A stretch of 64,000 nt of DNA from Leptodactylus fallax (taxonomy: Eukaryota; Chordata; Amphibia; Anura; Leptodactylidae). How positions within the stretch are numbered: the first letter of the stretch is position 1; the number at the start of each line of letters is the position of its first letter. Below, in pieces: positions 10,901-22,900 of this stretch. Below the pieces are notes generated by a model, which saw nothing but the letters and a program-made list of their open reading frames with translations, was not told where the DNA came from and did no database searches. The stretch is from NCBI GenBank assembly GCA_947044405.1, contig CAMRHE010000068.1, positions 2,138,501 to 2,202,500 of the forward strand. Direction: 5' to 3'. The translations under genes were made by a program, and so were the position numbers.

Positions 10901-13900
10901 TGTCACCCATACCGGAGATGTACAAGCAAATTGCCATACAGAGAAGCTGTAATTTCCCACAGGGGGGTTTTCTCATCTCATATAAAGTTGACATATCAAT
11001 AAAATACGCTATCACTCTCTGATCAGTGGGGGGGTCCAACGTCCAGGAAAATAAAGGCGTCAAAGCTCCAATTTAGCTTTATTTAAATGAAGGGGACGAT
11101 GCTCCCACCGATCATAAAGATCCCAGAGTATAAAAGGTGGAGACCCAGGGAAGGTGCGGAAACATAATAAACCATTATACTCACCTTGCCTCACCTCTCC
11201 TGGGCATCCTCCTGGCATTCGACAGGCCCTTGGCATTCTCTTCCAGTCTATTCCATCCTACTGACTGACATCAAGAGGCCAGAAGAGGCCGCCAAATAAC
11301 TGCGGGACGCACAGAGGATGCCCTGGAGAGGTAAAGCAGGTGAGAATGGACGGAGCTCCACGTGGCTTAAACCTCAGGAATATTGGTTGAAACCAATCTC
11401 GTGAGATTTGCCCATCTATAATTCTGACAGTCAACTTCATTGTAAAAATCAATATACATGTTAGGGAATTGCCCATTAAGCAATTCCCCAGTAGCTTCTG
11501 CTGGAACCTGGGAGGAAGGGGAAGGACGGAGACAGTGGGCCCTGATGCTAGGCCCACCCTTTGTCCCTACCTGCTTGCCACGATTGCCCTAGCGGCAGTG
11601 GACAATGAGACAACAGTCCCTTCCTATGATAAGTGAAACACAGAACGCAGACAAGACTAACAACAAGAACGAGAGGTCAAACCAGCCAAGGGGTCGGAAC
11701 CAGATGGGAAATTGGGTACAAAATCGGAATACAGAAGAATAGTCAAGAGGTCAAAGCAAAGGTTAGAATACCGAATATCAGAGAAACAGTAATATGCTTG
11801 CATGCTCGAAAGAGGCTAATAGCAAGCACCCATGTGTGGACTAATGGTCTCTATATGGGAAGCCCGGAATCCGACCCAGACGTGATTGGAAATTAAGATG
11901 TCAATCACAGAGCAACAAAGGTTAACTCTTCACGAACCACAGGGAACTCAGAATACTGGCTGGACTGGTACACAGAAACAACCTCTCAGCTGTGCTGAAA
12001 CAGAATACAAAAAGAGGCCCAGAAGCAGGGGTTCATAAGTGGACACAACTCCCGCGCCGCACCATGTGGTCGGAGAATGGCGCTGAAGTCTGAACGGACA
12101 GGCATGTTACAATACAGCCACAAAACAATATAAAACATGGGAAATAATGAATATAGATATTAAAATATATATATTTGAAAACATGGATATACACAATGAT
12201 ATTAATGATATACAACTATCAATATACATTATTCATCTGCTTTGCAGGCAAATGTCTTAAAATTTTATCTCCATAGATTTACCTTGTGTCTATGTTGATA
12301 TATCTGGTCTGTAGATTGATGGCCATGAGACATGTATATTTTGTGTAAAGCAACAGCCAGGGACAATACAGCGAAATACATTTGGAAAGTATTGGCTTTA
12401 AAAAATAATTCTAAAAAATTCCCTAATGGTTCCGTTCCTTTACATTTAGGAAGAGATGTGTTATACTCTTCATATAGTTTATCAATTTTCTCTATTCCAG
12501 AGGAACATCGGAAATATTTAACCACAAGTTCTTTATATAATAAATCTTTAGGATTTTTGAAGAGGTGGAAATTCTTGAAGTAATTTTTCATGGATGGATT
12601 GTTTACTGGGGAAAGGGCAAAAGATAAACTAAGATTGAAAATCCATAAATTACTACCTAAAAAATGACAAAGTTCTGGAGAGAAAGCGGGATTGAAGACT
12701 AAGGTCCTGTCACGTATTGCATGTCTAAGCTCAAAAATAAAAACATACATTTTGTGAGAATACGGTCCACATATTATAATAATCTGGGCAGATGACTTCT
12801 TTATCTTGTTATAACTTCTTTCAATGTTATCCTTGCTCCCCTCCCTACTACTTTTTAAGGCAAAGTCCACACAGATGTCATGACTGGTGAGCAGCTCTAT
12901 CAGCAGGATTGTCTCCTGGTCTCCATTGTCATCATCAGGGGCTATGATTCCTACCCAGGTCCATCCAAAGTGGTTCAGAAAATGAGATATGATAGAATAA
13001 GTTGTGTAGTCATCTGGGAGAGTACGGAAAACAGATGGGAACAGCTCTCGGTCATTTAGTGATATGTCTGTAGCTCCATAACTAATCTGTAGTATTAAAA
13101 ATAAAAATGGATCATTTTGGAAAGTATTGAGAACATGAAGATGAATTTTTTGGTTCTGTATTTTCATTGGTTTTCTCTAAGGTTATAATGATAGTTTCAA
13201 TGGTAAATGCAATATCCAAAAATGGATCCTATGATCATAGAATGTAAACAATGTTTTTCCAATTTCTACCGTTCACTCTCACCACATGCTGTAAAGGGGT
13301 ATTCCCGTCTTAAGGATCCTATCTATATTGCTAGCGTATGTAATTTCAAGAGTTTTTCTAGATGTGCGGTGACCAGATGGAAGGCAACGCTGCAGTTGGG
13401 ATTGCGGGGGTGCAAACAGCGCAGACTTGTCACGGTCTCTGGGCACGAGGGCGCAGCGCTGGTGCTGTCCCACGTTACCACCACTGGTACCGGTGATGAG
13501 GGGGCTGCACAAATGTTGGTGGTGATTGTTCCCCCGGGGCGCTTCCCCTATACTGTGCCGACTGGTGGTGTTTGGGGCGCCCTGATGTTGTCGGTGCAGA
13601 GTCAGACACAGAAACGGTTGTAAAGTTGAACTTTTACTTCCATGGGTGTGGAGGCACAAATGCTTAAACAGTTTCTTCAATACAAAACAACGGGGTACGC
13701 CTGGTGACACAGCAAAGTCCTGGGGTGCAGGGTAGACTTGATGAAAGGTGTTCCTAGCCCCTTATACTTCAGTGTTACAGCCCTAAGGTGCGTCTGGGCT
13801 CCTATTTGGCACATAGGAGGATGCCCACCATGATACTAGTACATAATATTCCCCACTCACGTTATGTGGTCCTGATAGCTCAGAGTTTCGGGGTGCAATA

Positions 13901-16900
13901 GTCAGGGTGGCAGGATATTCCACAGGTCTGGCCTTGGCCCCTGGATCCTGTGATACTTGCTATGGAGCATGTGTTCCAGAATGTTCTCTCCACAGTCTCA
14001 TGCTGACAAGATAATGATGCTTGACTTCCTTCAGGGCGATGGCTAGGCAGACAGGGGACAGGATCTTCTGAATAGCTGGAGTATGTCAGCTCTCCAACCT
14101 TCCTGGGCCTGTCTAGGACTTGAGATTCCTGCACTAAACTCACTGCTTTCCTCACAGGACATCACACTTATCTCCTCACCTCCTCCTCCTAACACTCCAC
14201 ACTTCTAACTCCTCACACGCAGGACCTTCCTGCAGGGGTGTTACCATGGGGACCCAGTGATCAGCTGACTCCTCCCCTTTTCCCAGGCGATGTCCTCCCA
14301 TTGGACATTTGGTTACTATTCAATCCTATGGGAGGTGTAATGCATGTGTGAGGCTCACTAGGTGGCGCTGTGTTGTGTGAGATTCAGGACCCCCTGCTAT
14401 GTCACACAGGCTATGAAGCAACAGGAAATAATACAATGCACAGAGATCACCCTCAGCCCAGCCATAGCCAGCTCTGGGATGCCACATACTCCCCCTCTTT
14501 CACTGAGCCGACCTCGGCGACGGGCTGGGGTGAAGGTGAGAAATGTAACATAACGTTAATAAATACGAATAAAATGCAAATGTCACTAACAGTTTAGAAA
14601 AATATAATACCTAGAAACTTGAGGTAAGACCTCCCGGCATAGTCCTGGAATGTCCATGAGAAGTCTGAAGGGTAACGGAGAGATAATTAAACTCAGACTT
14701 ATGGAACCTTTTGGCGGTACCATCAGACAGTCCATATAGAAACAACAGTAGTGCAAATGGGTCCAGAGGCTCTCTGGCACAAATTTCGTGAGTGTCCATT
14801 ATCATGAGAGTCTCTCTGAGAAACAACAAACAGTCCTTTCTATAAGGAAGAGTAGGCACTCTAGCACGAATGTCCATACCGCAATGGGGTAACAGAACTT
14901 CCTTGGCTCGGTGAGCCGGGCACTATGGCTTGGATTGTTGCATATAAATGTAAATACTATATTACATGGCAAGATATTATATATATACTGTATATACACA
15001 CAGGAAAAACATTAATGTAATCAGAGCAGGAATAACATATATAGAGAAGCAGAGACAGTTAACCTCTTTTACCCAAGGACAGCCATGGCATCACTATAGC
15101 GTGTTGGAGGTATGCCTTTTGTGGTACGCTCAGAACGCCTAAGTGGAACGAGATTTGAATCAGGAACAGAGTCACTGAAATCAATTAAATCATCTGTCGA
15201 AGGGTTCTCTTGCACTAGAGCAATTGGTGGATAACAGCTAAATGGTAGTAGTTTAGGCGCCCACATAAGCTCAGTTAACGTTGGGGGTCTCTCTTTCGCT
15301 TCAGAAGGTGACAAGATCTCTGTACTCGTTGTCTCAGCTGGGGGCACCTCTGTGGGTAGTCCTTCTTTAAGGCACAGCTTCAGACGGTTTCGGTGTACTA
15401 CTTGGGGCTGTCTCCCAGGTTTAGAGATCTCATACACGTCGGATTCAGGATATGGTATGGAGATGACACTGTATGGTTCTTTCTCCCAGAATGGATCCAA
15501 TTTCCCATTCCGATGGTTATTCCTTAACCATACACGGTCGCCAACTTTCAGGGGCGCTGCATGGGCGTGATGGTTGTAATCCTCCTGTTGTCTCCTACGA
15601 ACCTCATCCATGCGCGTTTCAACTATCTCTTTAGCTTCCTCCATACGTCGGCGGTGTTCAACAACCCAGTCTGTTATGGGTAGTGGATTGATGGTGTCAG
15701 GGACCTTCACACCAAGGGTTAAGTCTGAAGGAAGTTGACCTTGTCTTCCAAACATTAGATAAAATGGTGCGTATCCCGTAGATGTTTGGGGTGTGTTGTT
15801 GTAAATATAGGCCAAGTCCTTGATACGCTCAGGCCACTCAACACCAGGTGTAACTGCGGCTGTTCTTAGCATGCCGATGATCACTTGATTTGCCTTCTCG
15901 CACATACCATTCCCTTGAGGGTGATACGCTGTGGTTCGCAACTTCTTGCAGTCTTGGAACTGACACAGCTCACGGAACAATTGGGATTCAAACGCCGACC
16001 CACGGTCGGTGAGGATATGCTCAGGACAACCGTAATGGCGGACAAACTCTGCGTAGAAGGTCTCAGCCGTAGTTCTTGCTGTAAGATCTCTGACAGGCAC
16101 GATGACAAGGAACTTGGAGTAATGATCCACCATTGTCAGAGCGTAGCTGTAGCCGGAACGTGTGGGACCCAACTTCACATGGTCCAGAGCAACAATTTCA
16201 CACGGCTTTTGAGTCTTAATTGGATGTAGAGGGGCCTTCTGATCTCTTCAACCTTCCTTGGTGATACTACAGGCGGGACACTCTCGGCACCAACTCTCAA
16301 TGTCACTCCTCATCCCAACCCAATAGAAGCGACGACAGATGGTAGCTTCGGTCTTTTGTACCCCGAAGTGACCGGATCTGTCATGATACGCCTCAAGTAT
16401 CATCTGTGCGTCTCTTCTTGGTACGAGGATCTGATGAAGCCTTTCACCTGTGACAGGATCAAGAGTGTTTCTATGTAGAAGGCCTCGTTGGACAAACAGG
16501 CGCTTCCTCTGTCGCCAAAGGCGTTTTAATTCCACGTCATGAAGACCTCTCTTTACACGGGTTGGTATTCTTCCTGTAAGCAGGAAATCTGACAATTCTC
16601 CTAAAACTCTGCTCTCTTCTTGGAACGTTTTCCACAGAGATGGCTCCTGGAGGGATTCGGCAGCTGTTTTCGCCAGAGATTCTCCTTCTACAGGGACACC
16701 AATAGCAACCTGTTGGGCAAACTTGTAGAATGGTGGCATCTCCACCTCTTCCCAGATGTCTTCTCGGGGTGGTTCTTCTCCCACAGGCAACCTTGAGAGT
16801 GCATTAGCGTTAGCGTTGGACTTGCCACTGCGATACTTGACAGAGAACTTGTAATTCGCGAGTCTTGAGGCCCACCGTTGTTCAAGGGCTCCCAGTCGAG

Positions 16901-19900
16901 CAGTGTCCAGATGCGCCAACGGATTGTTATCTGTGTACACGGTAAAGGGTGTGGCAGCCAGGTAGTCTTTAAACTTCTCTGTCACGGCCCAGACAAGTGC
17001 CAGAAGTTCGAGTTTGAAAGAACTATAGTTCTGGTCGTTCTTCTCCGCGCCTCTCAGACTCCTGCTGGCGTAGGCGATGACTCGCTCTTTGTTGCCCTGA
17101 ACCTGGGACAACACTGCACCCAAACCTTGGTGACTTGCATCTGTGTACAAGCGGAATGGCTGACTGTAGTCGGGATAGGCTAGAATTGGTGGTTGCGTCA
17201 GAAGTGCTTTAAGCGCTTGAAAGGCTTCCTCTTGACGCGCTCTCCAGTCTACCGGAAGCTTTCGGTTGTAGTTTTCTCTGGGACAACCGCGCAACAACTT
17301 GTTCAGAGGCTCGGCTACTTGGGCGAAGTGTGGTATGAAACGCCGGTAGTAACCTGCGAATCCAAGGAAGCTTCGGACTTCTTTGACGGTAGTTGGTCTT
17401 CGCCAGTTCTGGACTGCAGTGATCTTTTCAGGATCAGGTTGGACGCCTTGTGCGCTCACGACATGCCCAAGGTAGTGAACTTGGGGTTTCAACAGGTAGC
17501 ACTTGGAGGGCTTCACCTTTAGGCCGTGCTGTATAAGTACCTTGAATACCTCGGACAGGTGACGAAGGTGTTCTTGGTATGTCCGGGAGAATACAATAAC
17601 ATCGTCAAGGTACAGTAGCACACTCTGGAAATTCTCATGGCCGAGGCACCTCTCCATAAGCCGTTGGAATGTGGCTGGGGCATTACATAGCCCAAATGGC
17701 ATACTATTGAATTCAAAGAGTCCCATCGGGGTCGTAAACGCAGTCTTTTCACGATCTTCAGGCGCCATAGGGACTTGCCAGTATCCACTGGTTAAGTCCA
17801 GGGTCGAGAAACAGGTAGCTGATCCCAAAGCCGTTAGAGATTCCTCAATCCGCGGCAATGGGTATGCGTCTTTGTGCATGACGTTGTTGAGTTTACGATA
17901 GTCCACACAAAATCGTAGGGTTCCGTCTTTCTTCTTGACAAGGACTAGCTGGGCTGCCCAGGGGCTGTTACTCTCCCGGATGACATCAGCATCTCGCATC
18001 TCTTGGATCAACTTTTTCACCGGTTGGTACATTGCGGGTGGTATTGGACGGTGACGCTCCTTGATTGGATGGTGGTCGCCAGTCAGAATGCGATGTTGTA
18101 TGGTCGTGGTCTTACCAAAGTCCAATGGGTGTTTGCTGAATGCCTGTTGGTAACGCTTGGCCACATTGCGAACCCCATTGATGTGCTCTATAGGGGTATT
18201 GGCGTCTCCCACGTTCAATTCATCCCACCAGGACTTCGTGGCTCCATTCTGAATGTTCTCAGCAGCTTGGGTGGAACGCTGTGTAGCGGTAGAATCACCA
18301 GAGAGAATGTCTTCTGGTGCTAACCGGTGTAGCAGGGCCACAGAGTGGAACTTGTGGAGGTTCACGGGAGCATCGCCCAAGTTGACTAAGCGGACAGGAA
18401 CACGTCCATTGGAAACTGTGACAAGGCTGCGGGCAGCCATGACAAGTGGTTGGCCATCTACCTGTATGGGTTGTAGCAAGGCCTCGTAGTCCTGATTTTC
18501 TATGCCCGGACGGGCACGGCACCACACCATAGTTTCTGTTCCAGGCTGTAGGGTTACTGGACGGGTATCTTGGATCCGGACTCGACCAATTTCACCTTGT
18601 TTGTTGGCGAACTTGTGCTGGGCATTGAGTACACGAATGGCCCGCTGAATGGTCTGCTGGTCACTGGGAGAAGCTGTAAGGAGAGAGGCATGCAAGGCAT
18701 CCAACACTTCTGCAAAGCAATGGCGTAAAACATTCATGCCTAATATTACAACTGCAAACCTATCATCCTCTACATCAGTGACAATTACACCCTGTCTAGG
18801 CAGTTTCAAGTCCCCAATCTGGATAGTGGGTTCCCAATAACCCTGCTGTGGTATGGGCTGTCCATTGCTGGCACACAGATTTATCCATGTGTCAGGTGTT
18901 CTATTCAACACACCTAAGTCCCAATGTTCAAGGAACACCTGCTTGCGCAGGGTTGTTACCTGAGATCCAGTGTCCACCAACGCTGTCAGAGGGACGCCGT
19001 TCACCCGGATTGTGATGTGTGGGCAGGCTGAGACGAAGCGTGACAATGGCACTGAAGATTCACCTGGGCCCTTCTTCTTTCCTCCTGAGGGGCGGCCCGC
19101 TGCCTCGGGGGTGGCCCGTTTAACTGAAAACACTGAGGCCTGGTGTGTCCATATCTATGGCAATAGGTACAGTATGGCCTCTCACTCTGCGGAGGTTTCA
19201 CTGAAGACGGACGTCTGGGTGGCGACTCAGGTGAGATGTTGAGACTTCGCAAAGGATCACTGGACGATGAAGACGGCTGGGTCAGACGATCTAGACGGAC
19301 GGTGATCTGTTCCATGGCACGGGTCAGATGATCCACTCGGGCCAGAAGGTCATCTCTGGTGTCTGCTGGTGTAGTCTGCGCAGTTTGGGCAGCAGGTGAG
19401 GTACCCAGAGGTAGTGGCAGGACAACTGGAGCGATGCTTGTTGAGGGTCCAGGTGAGGGAACACAGATGACTGGGCTCGGCTGGGGCTGCTCCTGTCCCA
19501 AGACCTGGATGGCAAGGGCCTTGAAGTCAGCAAACGTGATGCTGGGATGTTGTGCAGCAAGCATTCGCAACTGACTCTGGAGCAATGTGGTACCCGCCCC
19601 TTCTATGAAGCGGTCAAGCAAGATTTTATCAGAGTCCACATTTTCACGTGGATCCACTTGCACCACAGCTCTGAACGCCTCTTGGAGGGATAAAGCATAG
19701 TCCCGCAGGGTCTCACCAGGTAGTTGTCGTCTGGAAAAGAAGCGCATCTTTACCTCGGAGACAGATCGCACGTCAAAGTTCACCTGGAGTTTGTCCAGAA
19801 TTTGCCCAGGGGTTCTTTTGTCAGAGGCAGGCCAGGATTTGACCTCCCTAGCTGCAGCACCCTCAAGCTGGCCCAGCAGGATCTGTATCTGCTGTTCTGT

Positions 19901-22900
19901 ATTCAGAGGATAGAACTGGAAGAGAGACAGCATCTTCTCACGAAAGTCCCTGAGGGTATGCGCCTCCCCTTTGTAGCGCGGCAGCCATGGTGCGCCAGGG
20001 TAAAATGGCATGGAGAATGGTAGGCTGCTCGCCATAGGCACTGCTGGATCACTAGAAACAGATGGCACAATGTCACTTTGCTCAGTCATGTTGTTTGCAG
20101 GTATGACTGGAATTAGGTCGCCGTCTCTTTAAGAAACTCAACTGCTTGCTGGCAGGGAATGGAGACTACAACTTGGAATGCTGTCCCTTTAAGAATGCTG
20201 TAGCTATTAACAGAGTCACTGTGATGCAGGCTGAAGGTGTGCTCCCCCTCTTTAATGGTGGCACTCCCCACGGACACTGTACACGGAAAACACTCGCTGG
20301 GGCCGTGGGAGGACTGAAGACAAGGACAGGGAGGCACAGTACTCACTGACAGCAACTGCAGCGTGGACCAGAGATCAGCGGTGCACAGCAGGGACGGTGA
20401 TGCGGCACCGGAGAGTCAGAAATGGCGCTGGCACGTTCGCCTTTCACTTTCTTGTATGGGTGCGCTGGAGCATTGCGCTCAGCATTCTGGGCTCTCCTAA
20501 GATGGCGGCAGATGGGTCTCCTGGCCTCATGGGCAGTGCTAAAAATCTCCCGCACTTTTGCAAGGTACAGTTAACCCTTTGTGGGCGTTCTTACACAGCG
20601 ATGTGGCGCAGCAAACAAGTCCTGGGCGTTTTAACTCTTCCAGGGCTGTAACACACTGAGAGGACAGTCTTTAGGGCTTACTTCAGGGGTATAGGGCTCC
20701 CCCCTCTTTGTGGCAAGCACTCTCAGGGAATAAACTTGATCTTAGCAAAGTCCACAATAAAGACCGATGCTCTGGAGACAATTTGACGCACTTTTCGTGG
20801 CGACTTTCTCAAAATGGCACACACCCGTATCCTGTTCGTGACGCCAGTTTTTCTTGCGGTGACCAGATGGAAGGTAACGCTGCAGTTGGGATTGCGGGGG
20901 TGCAAACAGCGCAGACTTGTCACGGTCTCTGGGCACGAGGGCGCAGCGCTGGTGCTGTCCCACGTTACCACCACTGGTACCGGTGATGAGGGGGCTGCAC
21001 AAATGTTGGTGGTGATTGTTCCCCCGGGGCGCTTCCCCTATACTGTGCCGACTGGTGGTGTTTGGGGCGCCCTGATGTTGTCGGTGCAGAGTCAGACACA
21101 GAAACGGTTGTAAAGTTGAACTTTTACTTCCATGGGTGTGGAGGCACAAATGCTTAACCAGTTTCTTCAATACAAAACAACGGGGTACGCCTGGTGACAC
21201 AGCAAAGTCCTGGGGTGCAGGGTAGACTTGATGAAAGGTGTTCCTAGCCCCTTATACTTCAGTGTTACAGCCCTAAGGTGCGTCTGGGCTCCTATTTGGC
21301 ACATAGGAGGATGCCCACCACGATACTAGTACATAATATTCCCCACTCACGTTATGTGGTCCTGATAGCTCAGAGTTTCGGGGTGCAATAGTCAGGGTGG
21401 CAGGATATTCCACAGGTCTGGCCTTGGCCCCTGGATCCTGTGATACTTGCTATGGAGCACGTGTTCCAGAATGTTCTCTCCACAGTCTCATGCTGACAAG
21501 ATGATGATGCTTGACTTCCTTCAGGGCGATGGCTAGGCAGACAGGGGACAGGATCTTCTGAATAGCTGGAGTATGTCAGCTCTCCAACCTTCCTGGGCCT
21601 GTCTAGGACTTGAGATTCCTGCACTAAACTCACTGCTTTCTTCACAGGACATCACACTTCTCTCCTCACCTCCTCCTCCTAACACTCCACACTTCTAACT
21701 CCTCACACGCAGGACCTTCCTGCAGGGGTGTTACCATGGGGACCCAGTGATCAGCTGACTCCTCCCCTTTTCCCAGGCGATGTCCTCCCATTGGACATTT
21801 GGTTACTATTCAATCCTATGGGAGGTGTAATGCATGTGTGAGGCTCACTAGGTGGCGCTGTGTTGTGTGACACTCAGGACCCCCTGCTATGTCACACAGG
21901 CTATGAAGCAACAGGAAATAATACAATGCACAGAGATCACCCTCAGCCCAGCCATAGCCAGCTCTGGGATGCCACATATGCATCACTTTATCAATGTTGC
22001 CCTGTTTGCCTGCTATGTGAAATTATACCTCCCATTGTATAAACATCGTTTCCATAGAGCACGGCCTATGTGATAAGACAGGATGGGTGACGTGAGTTAC
22101 TGCTCTCTTCTGGTTGTGTATTTTTATTGGTTTTCACTAAGCTAATGATAATTTCAATGATAAATGCAATATCCAAAAATGTATCCAATAATAATAGAAT
22201 GTAAATGTAACAACTTATACGGTCAATGTAAAGATTAGGGCGTCAATAGGAAAGTGTCTACGTTCAGGCTAGTCCTTTCCTCCTTCACTATAAACTCTAC
22301 GACCCTACAGAGGGGTTTCCTCCCAAAATTACAGCAACATGGAGAAATAGTGAGAGGCTAAAGGCACAAGAAGAACAAAGACTGACTTTACTGAAAATGT
22401 CTGAACTGTGCCTACTACAGAGGATGTGGCTTAAGCTTTGATGGGAGCAATTATCTCTCTTGAGCACTCCGGGTCTGGACTATGAGCTATAAAATACAGT
22501 ATAAAATTTCCTAAAACGCATATAAAAATAAAAAAATATTGTGAAACACATACACATTAGGTATCCCTGTGTCTATAAACTTTTCTCGTACGGTGAAAAA
22601 AGCAAAAGAGTCTTTTTTTGGCTGTTTCGCCTCTGATAAAAATAATAAGTGATCAAAGCAACAGACATTCCCCAAAATGGCATAACTAAAATGTGTATCT
22701 GGTCCCTCAAAAAAAAGACGCCCTCTGACCCATACACAGAAAAATAAAAAAGTTAAACATTTTTTTTTGCAAGGCTGTGGATTTTTTATAAGGGGTTAAA
22801 ACGTAATAACTATATAAATTTGGTGTCCCCGAAATCGCACCAACCCACAAAATACAGGTGACATGTCAATTTGGCTGCACAGTAAACAATGTCAGAAAGT

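Larger units (their letters stand above)
13365..21976 (-). mobile_element. Nearly intact Ty3/Gypsy LTR retrotransposon (8612 bp)
   Basis: Two LTRs of exactly 1122 bp (20855-21976 is the 5' LTR, 13365-14486 the 3' LTR) start TGTGGCATC and end CACCGCA. They differ at about nine positions (roughly 0.8%), indicating a recent insertion. The interior holds a primer-binding site, gag, and pol in the order protease, RT, RNase H, integrase, then a polypurine tract. No envelope-like ORF is seen between pol and the 3' LTR. Flanks gatg (13361-13364) and tatg (21977-21980) are a likely 4-bp target duplication with one change. It lies in sense orientation in intron 2 of V2R gene 2. Confidence 0.97.

Noticed and set aside
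14502..15068. Envelope gene of an endogenous retrovirus
   Set aside because: There is no long open frame between pol and the 3' LTR. The element is a Ty3/Gypsy type without envelope.
16878..17522. Plus-strand open frames within the Gypsy pol region
   Set aside because: They are antisense shadows of the reverse transcriptase and RNase H frame.
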